The notes under the pieces: model-generated
The model's input: only the letters and a program-made list of their open reading frames with translations
What the model was told of the DNA's origin: nothing
The model's database searches: none
Assembly: GCF_050589645.1 (NCBI RefSeq)
Contig: NZ_JBNGOQ010000001.1
Location: 62,001-126,000 of the forward strand
Direction of reading: 5' to 3'
DNA from: JBNGOQ01 sp050589645
GTDB taxonomy: Bacteria > Bacteroidota > Bacteroidia > Flavobacteriales > Flavobacteriaceae
DNA: 64,000 bases
Translations under genes and position numbers: made by a program
In this document: one piece after another, positions 17,324-25,672 of the stretch
Layout: the number at the start of each line of letters is the position of its first letter
How positions within the stretch are numbered: the stretch's first letter is position 1

Positions 17324-17575
17324 ATGAGTTTAGCATTAGTACAAGAGGCCGCTGCCGCTGTTGATTATGGAGCATTTGCTGCTATTGGAGCAGGATTGGC
17401 TGCTATCGGCGGAGGAATCGGTGTTGGTAAAATTGGTGGGGCTGCCATGGAGGCTATGGCCCGCCAGCCAGAGATGCAAGGAAAACTACAAGGGTCTGCG
17501 ATCGTACTTATCGCCTTTATTGAGGCGGTAGCACTTTTTGGGGTTGTTGTAGGACTAATGGGTGTCTTAGGTTAG
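17324..17575 (+). CDS. atpE: F-type ATP synthase subunit c
   Basis: An 83-residue proteolipid with two membrane hairpin helices and the polar loop RQPEMQGKLQ. Glu67 in LIAFIEAVALFGVVVG is the ion-carrying carboxylate. The residues after it (AVAL) lack the Ser/Thr seen in sodium-binding rings, so proton coupling is the more likely reading. A strong hairpin directly after the gene (17586-17610) may raise its expression relative to downstream genes, in line with the need for many copies of c. Confidence 0.95.
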   Translation: MSLALVQEAAAAVDYGAFAAIGAGLAAIGGGIGVGKIGGAAMEAMARQPEMQGKLQGSAIVLIAFIEAVALFGVVVGLMGVLG

Positions 17576-17585
17576 AACTTATATT

Positions 17586-17610
17586 AAGGCACAACGGTTG
17601 GTTGTGCCTT
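17586..17610 (+). other. Hairpin between atpE and atpF
   Basis: AAGGCACAAC at 17586-17595 pairs perfectly with GTTGTGCCTT at 17601-17610 over a 5-base loop. There is no T-run directly after it, so it is more likely a message-stabilising or processing hairpin than a terminator. Confidence 0.75.
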
Positions 17611-17642
17611 AGTATTTTAAAAAAATGAATAAAGCATAACAT

Positions 17643-18137
17643 ATGGATTTAATTAAACCGGAAATAGGACTCATCTTTTGGACGGCATTGACTTTTGCCA
17701 TTCTACTTTTTGTGTTGAGAAAGTTTGCCTGGAAACCCATCCTTGGTGCGGTAGGAGATCGTGAAGATTCCATTAAAAAAGCGCTGGCCGAAGCCGAAAA
17801 TGCCCGTAAGGAAATGCAAAACCTCCAGGCGGACAATGAACGCATTCTGAAAGAGGCACGGGCGGAACGTGAAGCCATGCTCAAGGATGCCAGGGACATG
17901 AAAAACAAAATTGTCTCCGATGCCAAGGAACTGGCCCAAGTAGAGGCCGATAAAATGATCCAGCAGGCACAGGCCACTATTGAAAGCGAAAAGAAAGCTG
18001 CGGTCACCGATATCAAAAACCAGGTAGCCAATCTTTCCCTGGAGATTGCGGAGAAGGTAATCAAGGAGCAACTGTCCAACAAGGACAAGCAGCTACAGCT
18101 TGTTGAAAGTATGTTGGGCGACATCAAACTAAACTAA
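17643..18137 (+). CDS. atpF: F-type ATP synthase subunit b
   Basis: A 164-residue stator subunit. One N-terminal membrane helix (PEIGLIFWTALTFAILLFVLRKFAW) is followed by a long charged coiled coil (about 40-150) that connects F0 to the delta subunit. Length and layout are standard. It follows the intergenic hairpin after atpE and precedes atpH by 7 bases. Confidence 0.95.
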   Translation: MDLIKPEIGLIFWTALTFAILLFVLRKFAWKPILGAVGDREDSIKKALAEAENARKEMQNLQADNERILKEARAEREAMLKDARDMKNKIVSDAKELAQVEADKMIQQAQATIESEKKAAVTDIKNQVANLSLEIAEKVIKEQLSNKDKQLQLVESMLGDIKLN

Positions 18138-18144
18138 GCGAAGC

Positions 18145-18684
18145 ATGAACGAGTCAAGAGCGGCCATTCGATACGCAAAAGCCACCTTGGAACTGGCAAC
18201 GGAGAACAAGGCGGCCGATGCTGTTGAGCAAGATATGCGAACCGTGGCCAAGACCATTTCCGACAGCAAGGAGCTTCAGGAGATGTTGGCGAGCCCTGTG
18301 GTGACGGCAAGTATAAAACAAGATGCCTTGAACGCAATTTTTGAGGGCAGCCATGCCATTACACAAGGTTTGATCGCTACCTTGACCACCAATAAAAGAG
18401 TACCCCTGTTGAATGAAGTGGCGCTAAAATATATTATCCTCAGTGAGAAATTAAAGGGAGAGCACGTGGCTTTCGTTACCACAGCGGTCCCTATGACCGA
18501 TGCTTTGGAAAAAAGCGTCTTAAAAAAAGTGGGCGAGCTTACAGGAAACAAGGTAACCTTGGAGAACAAGGTGGATGAAAACATCATCGGAGGTTTTGTA
18601 TTGCGCGTGGGCGATTTACAATATGATGCCAGCATCGCAAACAAGTTGAGCAACCTAAAGAGAGAATTTACAAATACATTATAA
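18145..18684 (+). CDS. atpH: F-type ATP synthase subunit delta
   Basis: A 179-residue delta (OSCP) subunit: an N-terminal helical bundle (IRYAKATLELATENKAADAVEQDMRTV) and the conserved C-terminal GNKVTLENKVDENIIGGFVLRVGDLQYDASI. It joins the b stalk to the top of F1. It follows atpF by 7 bases; a 14-base palindrome lies in the 57-base gap before atpA. Confidence 0.95.
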   Translation: MNESRAAIRYAKATLELATENKAADAVEQDMRTVAKTISDSKELQEMLASPVVTASIKQDALNAIFEGSHAITQGLIATLTTNKRVPLLNEVALKYIILSEKLKGEHVAFVTTAVPMTDALEKSVLKKVGELTGNKVTLENKVDENIIGGFVLRVGDLQYDASIANKLSNLKREFTNTL

Positions 18685-18701
18685 TAAAATATCGGGATAA
18701 A

Positions 18702-18715
18702 GGGAGTTAACTCCC
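18702..18715. other. Perfect palindrome between atpH and atpA
   Basis: GGGAGTTAACTCCC is a perfect 14-base palindrome in the atpH-atpA gap. In RNA it would form a 5-base-pair stem with a TTAA loop. It could be a small processing hairpin or a protein site; there is no T-run. Confidence 0.5.
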
Positions 18716-18741
18716 ACATCCAAAATCTTATATCTAGAAAA

Positions 18742-20319
18742 ATGGCAGGAGTAAAAGCCGCTGAGGTATCAGCAATATTGAAAAAGCAATTATCGGGATT
18801 TGAAGCTACCGCTTCCTTGGACGAAGTAGGTACCGTATTACAAGTAGGTGATGGTATCGCAAGGGTCTACGGCCTATCCAACGCCCAGTATGGCGAATTG
18901 GTAGAGTTTGATGGTGGTCTTGAAGGTATCGTTCTTAACCTGGAAGAGGATAATGTTGGGGTGGTATTGCTAGGCCCGTCAAAGGAAATCAAGGAAGGTG
19001 CTACCGTGAAGCGTACACAGCGTATCGCGTCCATTAATGTGGGCGAGGGCATTGTAGGCCGCGTTGTGGACACTTTGGGAACTCCTATAGACGGTAAAGG
19101 TGCCATTGCTGGGGAGCTATACGAAATGCCATTGGAGCGCAAAGCGCCAGGTGTTATTTTCCGCCAACCGGTAAATGAACCCCTGCAGACCGGGGTAAAG
19201 GCGATCGATGCCATGATTCCGATCGGAAGGGGACAGCGAGAACTGGTAATTGGTGACCGCCAAACGGGGAAGACCACCGTTTGTATCGATACCATTTTGA
19301 ACCAAAAAGAATTTTACGATGCCGGAGAGCCGGTATACTGTATCTACGTTGCCATAGGCCAAAAGGCATCTACCGTGGCAGCCATAGCCAAAACTTTGGA
19401 AGACAAGGGCGCATTGGCCTATACCACCATTGTAGCGGCCAATGCCTCCGACCCTGCTCCCATGCAGGTGTACGCCCCTTTTGCGGGAGCGGCCATCGGG
19501 GAGTATTTTAGGGATACAGGAAGACCTGCGTTGATCATTTATGATGATCTCTCCAAACAGGCCGTTGCCTATCGTGAGGTTTCCCTCTTATTGAGAAGAC
19601 CACCGGGACGCGAGGCTTACCCTGGGGATGTATTCTACTTGCACTCCAGATTGTTGGAACGCGCCGCCAAGGTGATTTCAGATGACGATATCGCAAAGAA
19701 CATGAACGATTTGCCGGAACCTCTTCGTCCTATGGTAAGAGGAGGGGGATCGTTGACAGCATTACCTATTATTGAAACACAGGCGGGTGACGTATCGGCC
19801 TATATCCCGACCAACGTAATCTCCATTACGGATGGGCAGATATTCTTGGAGCAGGATCTGTTCAACCAAGGGGTACGACCTGCGATCAACGTGGGGATAT
19901 CCGTATCGCGTGTTGGGGGCTCTGCCCAGATAAAGTCCATGAAAAAGGTAGCGGGTACGCTTAAATTGGACCAGGCCCAGTTTAGGGAACTAGAGGCGTT
20001 TGCCAAGTTTGGATCCGATTTGGATGCGGCAACCTTAAACGTTATTGAAAAGGGGCGCCGTAATGTGGAGATCCTAAAACAGGCGCAGAACGACCCTTTT
20101 ACCGTTGAGGATCAGGTGGCCATTATCTATGCAGGCTCAAAAAACCTGCTGCGCGATGTGCCCGTGGAAAAAATAAAGGAATTTGAAACCGATTTCATAG
20201 AGTTCTTGAATACGAAACATAGGGATGTATTGGATTCCTTGAAAGCAGGGAAGTTGACCGATGAGGCCACGGATACCCTCACGATGGTATGTAAGGATTT
20301 GGCGAGCAAATATAGCTGA
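18742..20319 (+). CDS. atpA: F-type ATP synthase subunit alpha
   Basis: A 525-residue alpha subunit. The P-loop is GDRQTGKTTVCIDT (about 173-186), the conserved LIIYDDLSKQAVAYREVSLLLRRPPGREAYPGDVFYLHSRLLERAAK region is complete, and the C-terminal helical domain is of normal length. Alpha sites bind nucleotide but are not catalytic; the beta gene, which carries the catalytic sites, is not in this window. It lies between atpH and atpG. Confidence 0.97.
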   Translation: MAGVKAAEVSAILKKQLSGFEATASLDEVGTVLQVGDGIARVYGLSNAQYGELVEFDGGLEGIVLNLEEDNVGVVLLGPSKEIKEGATVKRTQRIASINVGEGIVGRVVDTLGTPIDGKGAIAGELYEMPLERKAPGVIFRQPVNEPLQTGVKAIDAMIPIGRGQRELVIGDRQTGKTTVCIDTILNQKEFYDAGEPVYCIYVAIGQKASTVAAIAKTLEDKGALAYTTIVAANASDPAPMQVYAPFAGAAIGEYFRDTGRPALIIYDDLSKQAVAYREVSLLLRRPPGREAYPGDVFYLHSRLLERAAKVISDDDIAKNMNDLPEPLRPMVRGGGSLTALPIIETQAGDVSAYIPTNVISITDGQIFLEQDLFNQGVRPAINVGISVSRVGGSAQIKSMKKVAGTLKLDQAQFRELEAFAKFGSDLDAATLNVIEKGRRNVEILKQAQNDPFTVEDQVAIIYAGSKNLLRDVPVEKIKEFETDFIEFLNTKHRDVLDSLKAGKLTDEATDTLTMVCKDLASKYS

Positions 20320-20366
20320 AAGGTAAATGTTTCGGGTTGATTGGGATTCTGGTCGGTATTGTAAGG

Positions 20367-20400
20367 AATTCATAACTCCATCACCCATAATTCATAACTC
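20367..20400. repeat. 12-base direct repeat in the atpA-atpG gap
   Basis: AATTCATAACTC occurs at 20367-20378 and again at 20389-20400, 22 bases apart, just before the atpG start. Related AT-rich words (AATTCATAA) occur before two other genes, at about 8689 and 25650. The role is unknown; it may be a remnant of a short dispersed repeat. Confidence 0.6.
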
Positions 20401-20406
20401 AAAAAA

Positions 20407-21267
20407 ATGGCCAATTTAAAGGAAATACGGAATAGGATAGCATCGGTATCTTCTACCATGCAGATTACCAGTGCCATGAAAATGGTCTCTGCGGCCAAAC
20501 TGAAGAAGGCCCAGGATGCGATTACCGCCATGCGCCCCTACGCCAACAAACTTACCGAACTGTTGCAGAGCTTAAGCGCCAGTTTGGATGCCGACTCGGG
20601 CAGCACGTTTTCCGATAATCGTGAGGTAAACAAGGTACTGGTGGTTGCTATAACATCAAACCGTGGATTGTGCGGGGCCTTTAACTCCAATATCATAAAA
20701 CATGGCGTTGTCCTGGCTAATGAAACCTATGCGGGGAAACAGGTAGATTTCCTAACCATAGGGAAGAGGGGTAATGACATTTTGGCCAAAAAGCATCAGG
20801 TGATTGCCAATCACAGTGGAATTTTTGATGACCTCACCTTTGACAATGTAGCCAAGGTGGCGGAGGAGTTGATGGAACTTTTCGTAAACGGCTCCTATGA
20901 CAAGATTGTGATTGTATACAATAAGTTCAAAAATGCAGCTACCCAACTGGTCATGACCGAGCAGTTTTTGCCCATAGTTGCTGTGGAAGATGGTACAAGT
21001 ACGGCGGCCGACTATATTTTTGAGCCGTCCAAAGTGGAGATTGTGGAACAGTTGATACCTAAGTCCTTAAAGACACAACTGTTCAAATCCGTTCGGGATT
21101 CCTTCGCCAGTGAGCACGGGGCCCGTATGACGGCCATGCACAAGGCCACGGACAATGCCTCGGAATTGAAGGATCAATTGACCCTTACTTATAACAAGGC
21201 GAGACAGGCCGCCATTACCAATGAGATATTGGAGATAGTAGGAGGGGCCGAAGCGCTTAATAATTAA
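20407..21267 (+). CDS. atpG: F-type ATP synthase subunit gamma
   Basis: A 286-residue rotor subunit. It begins with LKEIRNRIASVSSTMQITSAMKMVSAAKLKKAQ, the N-terminal coiled-coil helix, and ends with DNASELKDQLTLTYNKARQAAITNEILEIVGGAEAL, the matching C-terminal helix. ITSNRGLCGAFNSNI in the Rossmann part is conserved. It is the last gene of this operon; a strong terminator follows 36 bases later, which confirms that atpD and atpC are encoded elsewhere. Confidence 0.96.
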   Translation: MANLKEIRNRIASVSSTMQITSAMKMVSAAKLKKAQDAITAMRPYANKLTELLQSLSASLDADSGSTFSDNREVNKVLVVAITSNRGLCGAFNSNIIKHGVVLANETYAGKQVDFLTIGKRGNDILAKKHQVIANHSGIFDDLTFDNVAKVAEELMELFVNGSYDKIVIVYNKFKNAATQLVMTEQFLPIVAVEDGTSTAADYIFEPSKVEIVEQLIPKSLKTQLFKSVRDSFASEHGARMTAMHKATDNASELKDQLTLTYNKARQAAITNEILEIVGGAEALNN

Positions 21268-21302
21268 AAGAACAGGGCAGGAACATAACCCGGTAAACAT
21301 AT

Positions 21303-21329
21303 AAAAACCCGCCAATCGGCGGGTTTTTT
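21303..21329. terminator. Intrinsic terminator after atpG (bidirectional)
   Basis: AAAAACCCGCC at 21303-21313 pairs with GGCGGGTTTTT at 21318-21328 around the loop AATC. The T-run on the plus strand and the A-run at its left side let it stop both atpG and the convergent sulfatase message. Confidence 0.92.
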
Positions 21330-21339
21330 AATTGAGATA

Positions 21340-22989
21340 TCAGTGCTTGTCGGATTTCTCCAAAGGTGGGCGTATGTTGTTCTTTTTGTGCAGTTCTATA
21401 TAATACTTATCCAACTCCTCGGAATCCTTGTACTGGACGCGAAGCGCCGCCAGCTTTGTCTTTAGTTCGGCTACCACATCGGCATAGGCCGGGTCGTTAT
21501 AAACATTGTTCATCTCGCTGGGGTCCTTTTTGCGATCGTACAGTTCCCATTCATCAACATCGTAATAGAAATGGGCCAACTTGTAATCAATGGTAACAAT
21601 GCCGTAGTGCCTTTTAACTTGATGAACCGCAGGGTATTCGTAATAGTGGTAATATACCGCATCGCGGTCCCAGGCGGCATTGTCACTGGTCAATAAGGGC
21701 ATAAGGCTTTCGCCCTGCATATCTTCCGGCGCTTTGATTTGGGCCGCTTCCAGGAATGTTTGTGCAAAATCGAGGTTTTGGACCATCTGTTCATTGGTAA
21801 TGCCCGCCTTAATTTCGTTGGGCCAACGCACCAACAAGGGGGTTTTAAAGGACTCTTCATAAATAAAACGTTTGTCGAACCAGCCGTGTTCACCCAAATA
21901 AAATCCCTGGTCCGAGGTGTATACCACCATGGTATTGTCCGCGAGCTCGTGTGCATCCAAATAATCGAGCACCCTGCCTACATTGTCATCCACAGAGGAA
22001 ACACAGGCAAGGTAATCCTGCATATACCGCTGGTATTTCCAACGCATTTTTTCCTCCGTGGTCATGGAAGGCCAATTTTCCTTGAAGGATTGGTTGATGG
22101 AATCCAGAATAGGGTCATAGAGGGCACGTTGCGCGGCGTTTGCACGCCCGTAAGGCCCATAAAAACCATTTGGATACTCGCGCACGGCAGGCTCCAAATT
22201 GGACATCGAGGCCGTGGTCTCCGGCCTAATTTTGCTGTCGTGGTTGTACATCATATCATACAGCAAATTCATCTCCGCGGTTTTGGCGGCGGTTCCCCTA
22301 TTGGCGTAATCATCAAAAAGGGAAGCCGGCTCAGGAAATTCCTTTTGAACAAACTCCTTAAATTTTTCCGGACTTGGCCACCATGGCCTATGCGGCGCCT
22401 TGTGGAGGTACATCAGCATAAAGGGTTTTTCGGGGTCTCTTTGCTGATCTATCCAATTGATGGTAAGGTCGGTAATAATGTCCGTTACATAACCCGTAAT
22501 GGTGGTATCCCCCTTGCTGGTAATAAAATCGGGATTGATATAGGAGCCCTGCCCGGGCAGGATCATAAATTCGTCCACCCCTTTCGGGTTGTTTCCAAAA
22601 TGCAGTTTTCCGAACATGGCCGTTTGATAGCCCGCTTGCTGAAATAGCTGTGGAAAGGTCACCTGGGTGGTGTCAAAAGGCATCTGATTGTCAATTTTTC
22701 CATTGATATGGGTGTGCTTTCCGGTGAGGATGGTAGCGCGGGAAGGCGCACAAATAGAGTTGGAGACACAGGCATTGGTAAAGGTAATGCCCTCTTTGGC
22801 CAAGCGATCAATATTCGGAGTTTCGATGAGCTTATCGCTATACGCGCTGATAGCCTGATAGGCATGGTCATCGGACATGATAAAAATGATGTTCGGTTTT
22901 TCCTGGATCATGGGTTCCTTCTTCTTTGGGGATAACGTTATGAACAAAAGAACAAGGACGAGGAGCGACAGGTTTATTAGGGTTTTCAT
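21340..22989 (-). CDS. Secreted sulfatase (family S1, formylglycine type)
   Basis: A 549-residue exported sulfatase with an N-terminal signal helix (LINLSLLVLVLLFITL). Asp40 and Asp41 in IIFIMSDDHAYQ are metal ligands; Cys80-Ala-Pro-Ser-Arg84 is the sulfatase signature whose cysteine must be oxidised to formylglycine by a maturase not encoded here. The later DQGFYLGEHGWFDKRFIYEESFKTPLLVRWP stretch matches N-sulfoglucosamine/iduronate-sulfatase-like S1 members, and the C-terminal part resembles DUF4976. It probably works in the periplasm or outside on sulfated marine polysaccharide. It stands alone, without a SusCD pair or glycoside hydrolases. Confidence 0.9.
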   Translation of the reverse strand: MKTLINLSLLVLVLLFITLSPKKKEPMIQEKPNIIFIMSDDHAYQAISAYSDKLIETPNIDRLAKEGITFTNACVSNSICAPSRATILTGKHTHINGKIDNQMPFDTTQVTFPQLFQQAGYQTAMFGKLHFGNNPKGVDEFMILPGQGSYINPDFITSKGDTTITGYVTDIITDLTINWIDQQRDPEKPFMLMYLHKAPHRPWWPSPEKFKEFVQKEFPEPASLFDDYANRGTAAKTAEMNLLYDMMYNHDSKIRPETTASMSNLEPAVREYPNGFYGPYGRANAAQRALYDPILDSINQSFKENWPSMTTEEKMRWKYQRYMQDYLACVSSVDDNVGRVLDYLDAHELADNTMVVYTSDQGFYLGEHGWFDKRFIYEESFKTPLLVRWPNEIKAGITNEQMVQNLDFAQTFLEAAQIKAPEDMQGESLMPLLTSDNAAWDRDAVYYHYYEYPAVHQVKRHYGIVTIDYKLAHFYYDVDEWELYDRKKDPSEMNNVYNDPAYADVVAELKTKLAALRVQYKDSEELDKYYIELHKKNNIRPPLEKSDKH

Positions 22990-23150
22990 AGAGGTTGTTT
23001 ATGGTACCGGTTTCTAAAGTTACTAAAAATGCCCGCTATTTTACAAAAACCTTTATCAGGCATGCTATAGCATCTATGCTGAAGCGCATATGACAGAATT
23101 TGGCATCAAATTTGGATGAACAGTACCAATAGGGATCAATTCGACAAAAA

Positions 23151-23642
23151 ATGAGACATTTAGGTTGTATTTTAATTGTACTTAGCATGGGACTGTCCGG
23201 ATGTTCATCGCAAAAAAAATTGGAGCGCAAGGCCCCTTTTACCTTGGGACCGGCAAGCTATCAGGAATGGACGGGCGGTATTGAGGAGGACATTTCTGGA
23301 CGTACGGTAAGGATTCCAATTGCCCATTTAAAAGGAGACATTCTGTTTAAAACCCTGTTTTTTCGAGGAAGAAGTGCGGAACTCCAAACGGAGCGGGTAA
23401 ATGACCAAATGTTCGTGTTGGCCAAATTTGAGGACCCCAAAATGTTGAAACCCGACATCATTATGCATGCAGACCCCAAAAGGGAAGTAGGCAACCAACC
23501 CCCTATACTGAACGTCGGGAATCGCGCGGAAATTCCCTTTGAACTGGAAAGGGACCAAGCGGTAATGAGCTATCTGGAAAACGGCTTGGAAAAATTCATA
23601 AAAATTTACGGAATTGAAGAGCGGCCTGGGCAGATCTACTAG
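23151..23642 (+). CDS. Hypothetical lipoprotein
   Basis: A 163-residue protein with a lipoprotein signal (HLGCILIVLSMGLSGC, lipobox Cys18). The remainder is a beta-rich globular region (QEWTGGIEEDISGRTVRIPIAHL) of about 125 residues with no family I recognise. It lies alone between the divergent sulfatase gene and the flippase gene, and may belong with the latter since only 69 bases separate them. Confidence 0.65.
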   Translation: MRHLGCILIVLSMGLSGCSSQKKLERKAPFTLGPASYQEWTGGIEEDISGRTVRIPIAHLKGDILFKTLFFRGRSAELQTERVNDQMFVLAKFEDPKMLKPDIIMHADPKREVGNQPPILNVGNRAEIPFELERDQAVMSYLENGLEKFIKIYGIEERPGQIY

Positions 23643-23711
23643 GAGGTGGCTGTTACCTAACTTTGTTTACAGGGTTTAAATACCTATTTTTAGGCCCTAA
23701 CTGTACACCTT

Positions 23712-25172
23712 TTGACACTGTTTCAAAAACTTTTCAAGCAAACCTTTATCTATGGTTTGGCAACGGTGTTGCCAAGAATGCTTTCTTTTATTTTGGTGCC
23801 GCTATATACCGAGGTAATGGCCCCTGGCTCCTATGGTGAGGTAACCCTGATCTTTGCCTGGTTCGCCATTTTTAATGTAGTACTGGCCTATGGTATGGAA
23901 ACGGCATTCTTTAGGTTCTATAGCAAATCCGACAATAAGAACAGCGTGGTTTCAACCGCCTTGGTTTCCCTAGGAAGTACCACAATGGTCTTTGCACTGT
24001 TGGCATTGGGCTTTCAGGAAAGTCTTGCCGACTTTTTGAACATTGACCCCCAATACATTCAATACGTCATTTTTATTTTGGCCTTGGATGCGTTGGTGGT
24101 AGTGCCCTTTGCTTGGCTCAGGGCAAACGAGAGGCCTGCCCGCTACGCGGTAGTAAAGATCACCAATGTGGCCGTTAATTTGGGACTGAACATCTTTTTG
24201 TTGTTGGTATTGCCGGGTCTGGTGGAAGCTGAACCGGAAGGTGTTTTCCAAAGTATATACAGGCCCAATTTTCAAATTTCCTATATCTTCATCTCCAACC
24301 TTATCGCCAGTGGCATCACTTTTTTAATGATGTTTCGCATATATCTTCGAAGACCTTATGTGTTTGATGCCGTACTTTGGCGAAGGATGATGAAATACGC
24401 AGCTCCCGTCATGATTGCGGGAATTGCCTTTACGATCAACGAGGTCTTTGATCGGGTAATGTTGTCGGAACTATTGCATCCGGATGTTGCCAAGGATGAA
24501 ATTGGAAAATATTCCGCTTGTTATAAGCTGGCGCTGTTTATGACGCTGTTCGCCACGGCCTTTAGGATGGGGATAGAACCTTTTTTCTTTAGCCATTCCA
24601 CTTCGGAGAACCCACAAAGGGCCTACGCCCAGATTACCAATTACTTTGTCATTTTGGGAAGTATAATTTTATTGGCCGTGGTGGTTTTTGCCGATGTCCT
24701 AAAGATTATTTTTATACAGGATTCGGCCTATTGGGAAGCCATGACCGTGGTTCCCATTATCGTCTTGGCCAGTTTCTTTTTAGGGATTTATCACAACCTG
24801 TCGGTTTGGTACAAGGTCACGGACCGGACCAAGTTTGGGGCCTATATTTCGGTTATCGGGGCCATTTTGACCATTGTTATCAATTATACCTTCATTCCTG
24901 ACTTTGGATATAGGGCATCGGCAATGGCCACACTGGTCGCTTACGGCACTATGATGTTCCTTTCTTTCTTTTTTGGACGAATGTACTACCCAATTCCCTA
25001 TAACTTTCGAAAAATAACGTTCTACCTGGTGTTATCCATCGTATTTTCCGTATTGTCCTTCTATATTTTTAACAGGAATTTAATCGTCGGCAGCATCTTA
25101 CTTTTAGTATTTTTGGGCCTGGTGTATAAGCTGGAAAATGATAAGCTGAAAAAAATATTCTTGAGAAAATGA
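23712..25172 (+). CDS. Polysaccharide flippase (MOP/Wzx-like)
   Basis: A 486-residue membrane protein with about 12-14 helices of the MOP flippase superfamily, opening with QTFIYGLATVLPRMLSFILVP, a sequence typical of the flavobacterial lipopolysaccharide biosynthesis proteins. It should move lipid-linked sugars across the inner membrane. The start is TTG at 23712, since no in-frame ATG precedes the conserved N terminus. Its end overlaps dut by 4 bases, opening a plus-strand run of six genes. Confidence 0.85.
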   Translation: MTLFQKLFKQTFIYGLATVLPRMLSFILVPLYTEVMAPGSYGEVTLIFAWFAIFNVVLAYGMETAFFRFYSKSDNKNSVVSTALVSLGSTTMVFALLALGFQESLADFLNIDPQYIQYVIFILALDALVVVPFAWLRANERPARYAVVKITNVAVNLGLNIFLLLVLPGLVEAEPEGVFQSIYRPNFQISYIFISNLIASGITFLMMFRIYLRRPYVFDAVLWRRMMKYAAPVMIAGIAFTINEVFDRVMLSELLHPDVAKDEIGKYSACYKLALFMTLFATAFRMGIEPFFFSHSTSENPQRAYAQITNYFVILGSIILLAVVVFADVLKIIFIQDSAYWEAMTVVPIIVLASFFLGIYHNLSVWYKVTDRTKFGAYISVIGAILTIVINYTFIPDFGYRASAMATLVAYGTMMFLSFFFGRMYYPIPYNFRKITFYLVLSIVFSVLSFYIFNRNLIVGSILLLVFLGLVYKLENDKLKKIFLRK

Positions 25173-25603
25173 AAATCAATATAATCAACAGGTCGGATCA
25201 TGACCTGCCCCATTATGAAACCCTGGCTTCGGCGGGAATGGACCTCAGGGCCAATATTATTGAACCTATAACGTTACAACCTTTAGAGAGGGCGATCATA
25301 AAGACCGGACTTTTTATTGAACTTCCCATCGGGTTCGAGGCCCAGGTAAGACCCAGAAGCGGCCTAGCGGCCAAAAAGGGAATAAGCGTACTGAATGCCC
25401 CGGGAACGATAGATGCGGATTATCGGGGAGAGATCGGGGTGATATTGATCAACCTTTCTTCCCAACCTTTTGTGGTGGAAAATGGGGAACGGGTGGCCCA
25501 ATTGGTGATTGCCAAACATGAACGGGCCGTATGGAAGGAAGTACAGGAATTGTCCGAAACGACCAGGGGCAAAGGAGGCTTTGGGAGTACCGGAACAAAA
25601 TAA
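25169..25603 (+). CDS. dut: Deoxyuridine 5'-triphosphate nucleotidohydrolase (dUTPase)
   Basis: A 144-residue trimeric dUTPase. All five motifs are present: SAGMDLRANI (1), RPRSGLAAKKGI (2), APGTIDADYRGEIGVI (3), GERVAQLVI (4) and GKGGFGSTG (5). It splits dUTP to dUMP and pyrophosphate in the cytoplasm, keeping uracil out of DNA. Its start overlaps the flippase end (ATGA), so expression is coupled to the envelope genes, a common Bacteroidetes arrangement. Confidence 0.96.
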   Translation: MKINIINRSDHDLPHYETLASAGMDLRANIIEPITLQPLERAIIKTGLFIELPIGFEAQVRPRSGLAAKKGISVLNAPGTIDADYRGEIGVILINLSSQPFVVENGERVAQLVIAKHERAVWKEVQELSETTRGKGGFGSTGTK

Positions 25604-25672
25604 CAAACCAAATAAGGTAGCTGCTATACGCTTGCTACCGTGATTTTCAATTCATAAACTAGTGTATAACAA

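Noticed and set aside
21340..22989. Polysaccharide utilisation locus around the sulfatase
   Set aside because: No SusC/SusD pair, glycoside hydrolase or hybrid sensor lies beside it; it is a lone gene.
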